Part shown: piece by piece, positions 60,041 through 64,000 of the stretch
Position numbering within the stretch: the stretch's first letter is position 1
Layout of the letters: each line of letters begins with the position of its first letter
Assembly: GCA_019055375.1 (NCBI GenBank)
Contig: JAHQIW010001214.1
Coordinates: forward strand, 47,474 to 111,473
Source of the DNA: Parelaphostrongylus tenuis
Taxonomy: Eukaryota > Nematoda > Chromadorea > Rhabditida > Metastrongylidae
DNA: 64,000 nt
Reading direction: 5' to 3'
Translations under genes and position numbers: made by a program
Notes under the pieces: model-generated
Told to the model about the DNA's origin: nothing
Seen by the model: the letters and a program-made list of their open reading frames with translations, nothing else
The model's database searches: none

Positions 60041-62284
60041 ATGTTAATGAGCAGACTTCTGTGCCGTCGTATCACTCCCGGCCAGTTCACGGCAGGTCGT
60101 CGTCTCATCGTCACGACCATCGCTCGTCGTTCGGAAGTAAAGACACCGGTTCAGGAGTGGGGTTGGGCCTATCTGCAGCGTCAGAAGGCCCTCGGACGTC
60201 CCATCGCCCCACATCTCACCATATATCAGCGTCAACTCACTTGGATGGTTAGTCAGTAGCTTACAAAAAAAACAGTGACATCATTTGTGCGATAAATTTC
60301 AGTCGCCTACTCGTGATCTCCCGAGTAGATCACGATGATCACCGTGGGTCAATGGCTTATTTCCCGAAAGCTAAGTAAAAAATTGAATGCTAGTGAAGAG
60401 TTGTGGTCCGCGCCATCAAGCGCGGCGCGTCAGAAAAATAATCTCATCATAAATGGTATAATGTCAAGGCTTTTTTGATGGCTAAGTACATTTCTGAACT
60501 CAGCGAATACGATATTTAAAGGTTATTAATAGTTTAGAAAAGAAGCTTTGACCAGCGAAACGTACATAACTGTGCTTTACGAACTGCGCGTTTTTATCAT
60601 TATTAGGTCGTTCCATAAGCTGTGGCACCGCGCATTAAACACTAAATTTATCAACCAGAAGTGACTAAAATCAGATGATTTCAATATCGTTCAATTGCGC
60701 ATTTTCTTGCGAAAATTTTGCTATCCAGCCTACCTCTACTTGCTTTAGGATGGAGTTGTCTTGAAAACAAATTCGCTTGCTATCTTTGCAGGAATGACGC
60801 ATAGGAGAAAATACTAGTGAAACGGGGCGCAGGATTAATAGTGCTCAGTGTGATGATGCGGTTGCACAAAAGGACGGTTGGGAAGTGGTTCGCGAAGTCC
60901 AAAGATGGAGAGAACAGTTCGATTTAATGGAGCTTCCTGTGGATAGCCCGAGCGCGACTGGTCCTCTAGACTGTTCTCTCTCAGTTTTGAACTTCGCGAA
61001 CCACTTCCTAGCCGTCCTTTCTGCAAAAGTATCATCGCCCCAAGCTCCATTAATCTTGCGTGCTGCTTCGCTATCATTTCTCCTACGAGCCATTCGTGCA
61101 TGAATAGCAAGCTTATTTGTTCGCAAGACAGCTCCATCTGAAGGCAATTATGGGTAAGTTGCATAGATAAATGTTCGGAAGAAAATGCGCAACAGAACGA
61201 TACCAAAATCATGAAATTCTAATTACATCTGGTTGATAAGTTAAGTATTTTCTGTTCTGGTGCCAGGATTTGGAAGCGACCTATCATCACGCTTATATCT
61301 CTCTGGGCAATGCTTTTCTTTCTGAACTTTTAACTAACTTTGGATAACGTAAATTTCGTTGAGTTCAAAAATGTGCTTATTCTCCAGAAAAGCCTTCATA
61401 TAACCCTGTAACTTCCATGATAAGATCATGTTTCCCACACGTCGCGGTTGATAGGACCACAACTCTCCGCAAAGGCCAAAAATTTTTATAATGTTGGCTA
61501 AATCACTTTTTTTGCGACAAAGGCGACAGTTTTTCTTTTGTATTACTCTGACAGTCTTCTAGGCCCAATAAAGAGCGATTCCATGGTGCATGTTTATCCT
61601 TGTTGAGCCATTATTAGCATGAAATTTGGACTTTTCAACTCTGTTGCAGGTGTCTGGTCTTCATCGAGTCACTGGATGTGTAATGGCAGGAGTGCTTCTT
61701 TTTGGAGGTACGTAGTACCATGAGTTTCAGTTTCCTTTCTTTTTCTTTCCAATTCCCTGCGCTTTGTTTATCTGCCTGACAAGTCAATTTAGTAAACCCT
61801 CAATCGTCAGCACTTCAGCCTCCGAAAATAATTCCTTTTTTTTTTATTTTGAAGGGATCGGTTTTGCTGTCTTGCCGTTCAATTTCACCCAATTTGTGGA
61901 GTACATACGCAGTTGGCACATTCCAGCGGTAATCACCTCGGCTTTCAAAGTCAGTATTTTTGTCTTATATCAAGCCAAAGCCAATTCATCGATGATGATT
62001 GAATTCTAGTTTATCATCGCGTTTCCCATAATTTTTCACTCCCTGAATGGAATTCGCTTCCTTGGATTTGATCTTGCGAAGGGAGTGGATAACACTGCAG
62101 CGGTTAGTTCATGTCTTCTTAAAGATTGAGTATCCAAAACTTCCCTCCGAATATCGTAGTAAATCCTGACTTACAGATTTACAAGAGCGGATACCTGGTG
62201 CTCGCTCTGTCGACGATTATCGCAGCGTTTGTGGTGTTCAATGCCTGGCCGTCTAATCAGTCCCATGCTACTAAAAGACATTAA
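60041..62284 (+). CDS. mev-1: Succinate dehydrogenase cytochrome b560 subunit (SDHC), mitochondrial
   Basis: Membrane anchor subunit of complex II, which passes electrons from succinate to ubiquinone at the inner mitochondrial membrane. Exons 60041-60247, 61650-61707, 61855-61949, 62010-62102 and 62177-62284 total 561 nt (186 codons plus stop), all in phase with GT..AG introns. The N-terminus (MLMSRLLCRRITPGQF, Arg-rich, almost without acids) is a mitochondrial presequence. Exon 1 ends in the family motif RPIAPHLTIY; exon 2 has SGLHRVTG, the quinone-site Ser and Arg region; exon 4 has HSLNGIR with the presumed haem-ligand His. Three hydrophobic helices are spread over exons 2-5. Intron 1 holds a palindromic mariner derivative. 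ced-9 follows 281 nt after the stop, so the two are probably one operon. The product name is firm; the symbol follows the C. elegans orthologue. Confidence 0.93.
60604..61283. mobile_element. Palindromic mariner derivative, copy 2, in SDHC intron 1
   Basis: Ends are taggtcgttccataagctg (60604 onward) and the complement of taggtcgcttccaaatcctg (61283 backward), flanked by TA. Subterminal arms are inverted too (cgttcaattgcgcattttctt against cgttctgttgcgcattttctt). The inner part holds a mariner transposase N-terminal region twice, facing each other: plus strand 60815-60900 and minus strand 61150-60965 (frame with IHARMARRRNDSEAARKING and ERTARKWFAKFK). No catalytic region remains. It is about 680 bp long. 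Confidence 0.75.
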
Positions 62285-62565
62285 TATCGTTCTGTCGTGA
62301 TTCCCATCGTCGCTTTTTTGCTTTTTTTTTCTTCCTGAACTCCTTTGAACGATAAAGTCGTCCGACTCGGTACATTTGTTCTGCTACGAACTTCATATTC
62401 CTAGTGTAGTTCTCCAATGCTCCGCACTGCTCATTGTCATAGCATTGAGAATGTATTTGAAGTGTCGTAAACCATAGTCGACATTGATTTAGTTGTGCAC
62501 ATGTCGGTGAAATTCGTATTGGTAGTCCTTGTGTAATGTAGAAGAGTTTGGGATAAATATTATAG
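62285..62565 (+). promoter_or_regulatory. Intercistronic region of the SDHC-ced-9 operon with trans-splice site
   Basis: A T-rich run lies at 62315-62332 shortly after the SDHC stop, and tattatag (62558-62565) is a 3' splice site seven bases before the ced-9 ATG. T-rich intercistronic elements and SL2-type acceptors are typical of nematode operons. No perfect AATAAA is visible; ataaat at 62553 is the nearest variant. Confidence 0.55.
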
Positions 62566-62572
62566 GTAGGGC

Positions 62573-63828
62573 ATGAGTGATCATGTGGAGAATGTGCCCG
62601 ATTTCGAAGAACCGCGACTCGATTTGGAGGGTTTCGTGGTGAGTGAGAACCGGTATCTTCTGCCAAAAATTTGTCAATTTCTAAAGTATAACTCAAAAAT
62701 AGTTAATCTAGGTTGACTATCTCTCATGGCGAATCAAACAGGATAAGATGGAATGGTTTGAGCAACCAGAGCTGCCGTTTGGCGTACAGCCTGAACATGA
62801 GATGATGAGGTTGGTCTTGTACAATTTTACCACTTTACTGAATGTATGTACTTTTGAAGATCGTAATCAGAAAGATCAATCCTTTGCGGATTGCCGTTGG
62901 TCGGTTTTCGCAAGCAGCGCGCGGTTTTCACAATCTTATGAGTGTTTTTTCATTAGTTTCGTAGAAAAAACTTCAGATTTAGTTATACCACTCTGATACT
63001 ATATAATTTTCTCTACAGACTCATATACTTTCTGTGCACATTACTACTATGTGCGAAGAAAATCTCTGGTGTGAAATGCGATCTTCTTTTCGCTTCTACT
63101 TCGCTCTATGAAGACTTCTTGGAAGATTCAGAATTGTAGCGCTTTGTACTACTGGATGAGTAATAACAAAGCACTCCGAGCGTGAAATATAGTTTTATTT
63201 TAGCTGCTACAGCTCATTAAGAAGGCCATTCCCGAAACCAAGCACAACACCGAAGTCGCCGAGTTTGAAGCTTTCGAACAGCTATTGAAATTCTACCAAA
63301 AAACTTCTAAGGATGAGGTTCAGGCATGCTGGTATCAGTGAGAAAATAAAGCGTAATGTTTATGGATGAATAACGGTGAAATGCGTCCGTTAAGTTTATT
63401 TTCAATCCCGTATGAAGTAGAAGTATGAAGTACTCGATGGTTCGATCTCGCTGGATCACCAAGCCATCCATCCCTCCGGGTTCGCTAAATTGGTGCTGGA
63501 CTGGCCGAAAACTTGCCTGGGAAGATAAGCAGCAGTGACTTGACAAAGCGAGAGGCCATCGCGAGTCTTTGTAAAGGTCAGATATGCATTCAATTACTTC
63601 AAACGAAGTTAAAAAGTTAAACGAATGCATGGCGCCTCCCTCAGGAATTGCTTTTCGCTGAGAGCTTTATCCGTTATCCTTTAATGAAAGTATATCAGCT
63701 GCGCATGAATTAATACTTTTTCCAGGAAGGTGGCCTACATATTTGAACGTCGTCATCGCACTGAATTGCATGAATTTGCGGACGAATTATTGGAAAATGA
63801 AAATTTGACATTTCATCGCTATTGTGAG
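62573..63828 (+). CDS. ced-9: CED-9-like Bcl-2 family apoptosis regulator, 5' part, runs off the window
   Basis: CED-9 sits on the outer mitochondrial membrane and restrains CED-4 until EGL-1 binds. Exons 62573-62638, 62712-62809 and 63726-63828 join in phase. The first junction gives LEGFVVDYLSWRIKQ, a BH4-like segment, and exon 2 ends in LPFGVQPEHEMMR, which continues into KVAYIFERRHRTELHEFADE, the BH3-like region. The third exon probably ends at a gtggat donor after CYE-type residues (HRYCE); the frame stays open to a stop at 63994 but loses similarity there. BH1, BH2 and the tail anchor must lie beyond the window. The start follows a splice site by seven bases. Position right after SDHC matches C. 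elegans, where the two genes share an operon. Intron 2 contains an R2 repeat and a truncated SINE. Confidence 0.87.
63110..63310. repeat. R2 repeat in ced-9 intron 2
   Basis: gcgtgaaatatagttttattttagctgctacagctcattaag-like sequence (differences allowed) and tttgaagctttcgaacagc match the R2 family. Confidence 0.5.
63425..63690 (+). mobile_element. tRNA-derived SINE, family I, 5' truncated, in ced-9 intron 2
   Basis: It starts at box B (atggttcgatctcg), lacks the box A half of the head, and continues with the family body to tcctcaggaattg and tatccgttatcc. Confidence 0.75.
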
Positions 63829-64000
63829 GTGGATTCCGCTCGATGGAAATTTTTCCTTTATGAATGTTTTGAGGGAAAATCACATAATTATAGATCGTTG
63901 ATGAATTTGGACGAACAGCAGACGAAATGGAAAGTGGTATGTCATATGGGAGATTGGTGGGTTTTCTCGTATTATCCATCTACATTCTTTCCATAATGGT

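Larger units (their letters stand above)
41215..60250 (+). repeat. Copy 2 of the large direct segmental duplication
   Basis: Partner of 740-27243; anchors are listed there. This copy contains the decayed irld-like paralogue, RTE copy 3, several SINEs and, at its end, the intact SDHC gene. Its order and orientation are the same as in copy 1. Confidence 0.75.

Noticed and set aside
1..64000. CRISPR array or bacterial contamination
   Set aside because: No regularly spaced short repeats with unique spacers exist, and the split genes and retroelements are plainly of animal type.

Overview
The window looks like nuclear DNA of a clade V (strongylid, hookworm-like) nematode. Genes are split by short introns with GT..AG ends. 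A succinate dehydrogenase subunit C gene (mev-1/cyt-1) is followed at operon distance by the start of ced-9, an arrangement known from Caenorhabditis. Most of the rest is transposon debris: RTE-like non-LTR retrotransposons of a type abundant in hookworms, Penelope-like elements (PLEs), mariner and Tc1-like relics, and at least three tRNA-derived SINE families. Species was not determined; this is inference from gene content.

Layout. The window is dominated by an old direct duplication. Roughly 0.7-27.2 kb (copy 1) is colinear, in the same orientation, with roughly 41.2-60.2 kb (copy 2), through about eleven anchor blocks separated by unrelated insertions. Copy 1 carries a readable minus-strand gene for a receptor L-domain (irld-like) protein (exons between 18.5 and 7.2 kb), an RTE element at 2.85-6.18 kb, a second truncated RTE element at 19.1-20.1 kb, and at 27.1 kb a ghost of SDHC exon 1. 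Copy 2 carries a decayed irld-like paralogue (44.5-48.1 kb) cut by a SINE, an RTE element on the minus strand (48.8-52.2 kb), and ends in the real SDHC gene. The 27.2-41.2 kb spacer holds PLE ends, a palindromic mariner derivative, an astacin metalloprotease pseudogene (34.2-36.8 kb) and a PLE with GIY-YIG endonuclease between long inverted arms (39.1-41.2 kb).

Genes likely to work: SDHC (60041-62284, five exons, 186 codons, open throughout), ced-9 (62573 onward, running off the window) and possibly the irld-like gene. SDHC anchors complex II in the inner mitochondrial membrane; CED-9 is the mitochondrial Bcl-2-type cell-death inhibitor. Each start codon lies just downstream of a 3' splice site with no visible upstream exon, as expected for trans-splicing of an operon transcript.

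The most unusual signal is RNA-level. Two families of hammerhead-ribozyme-like motifs recur. Family alpha lies in PLE ends at 27.35, 29.4, 29.85, 41.15, 52.5, 56.4, 58.57 and 58.87 kb. Family beta is an inverted pair at 37.2 and 37.5 kb in a repeat I cannot assign. All calls rest on reading by eye; no alignment or folding program was run.
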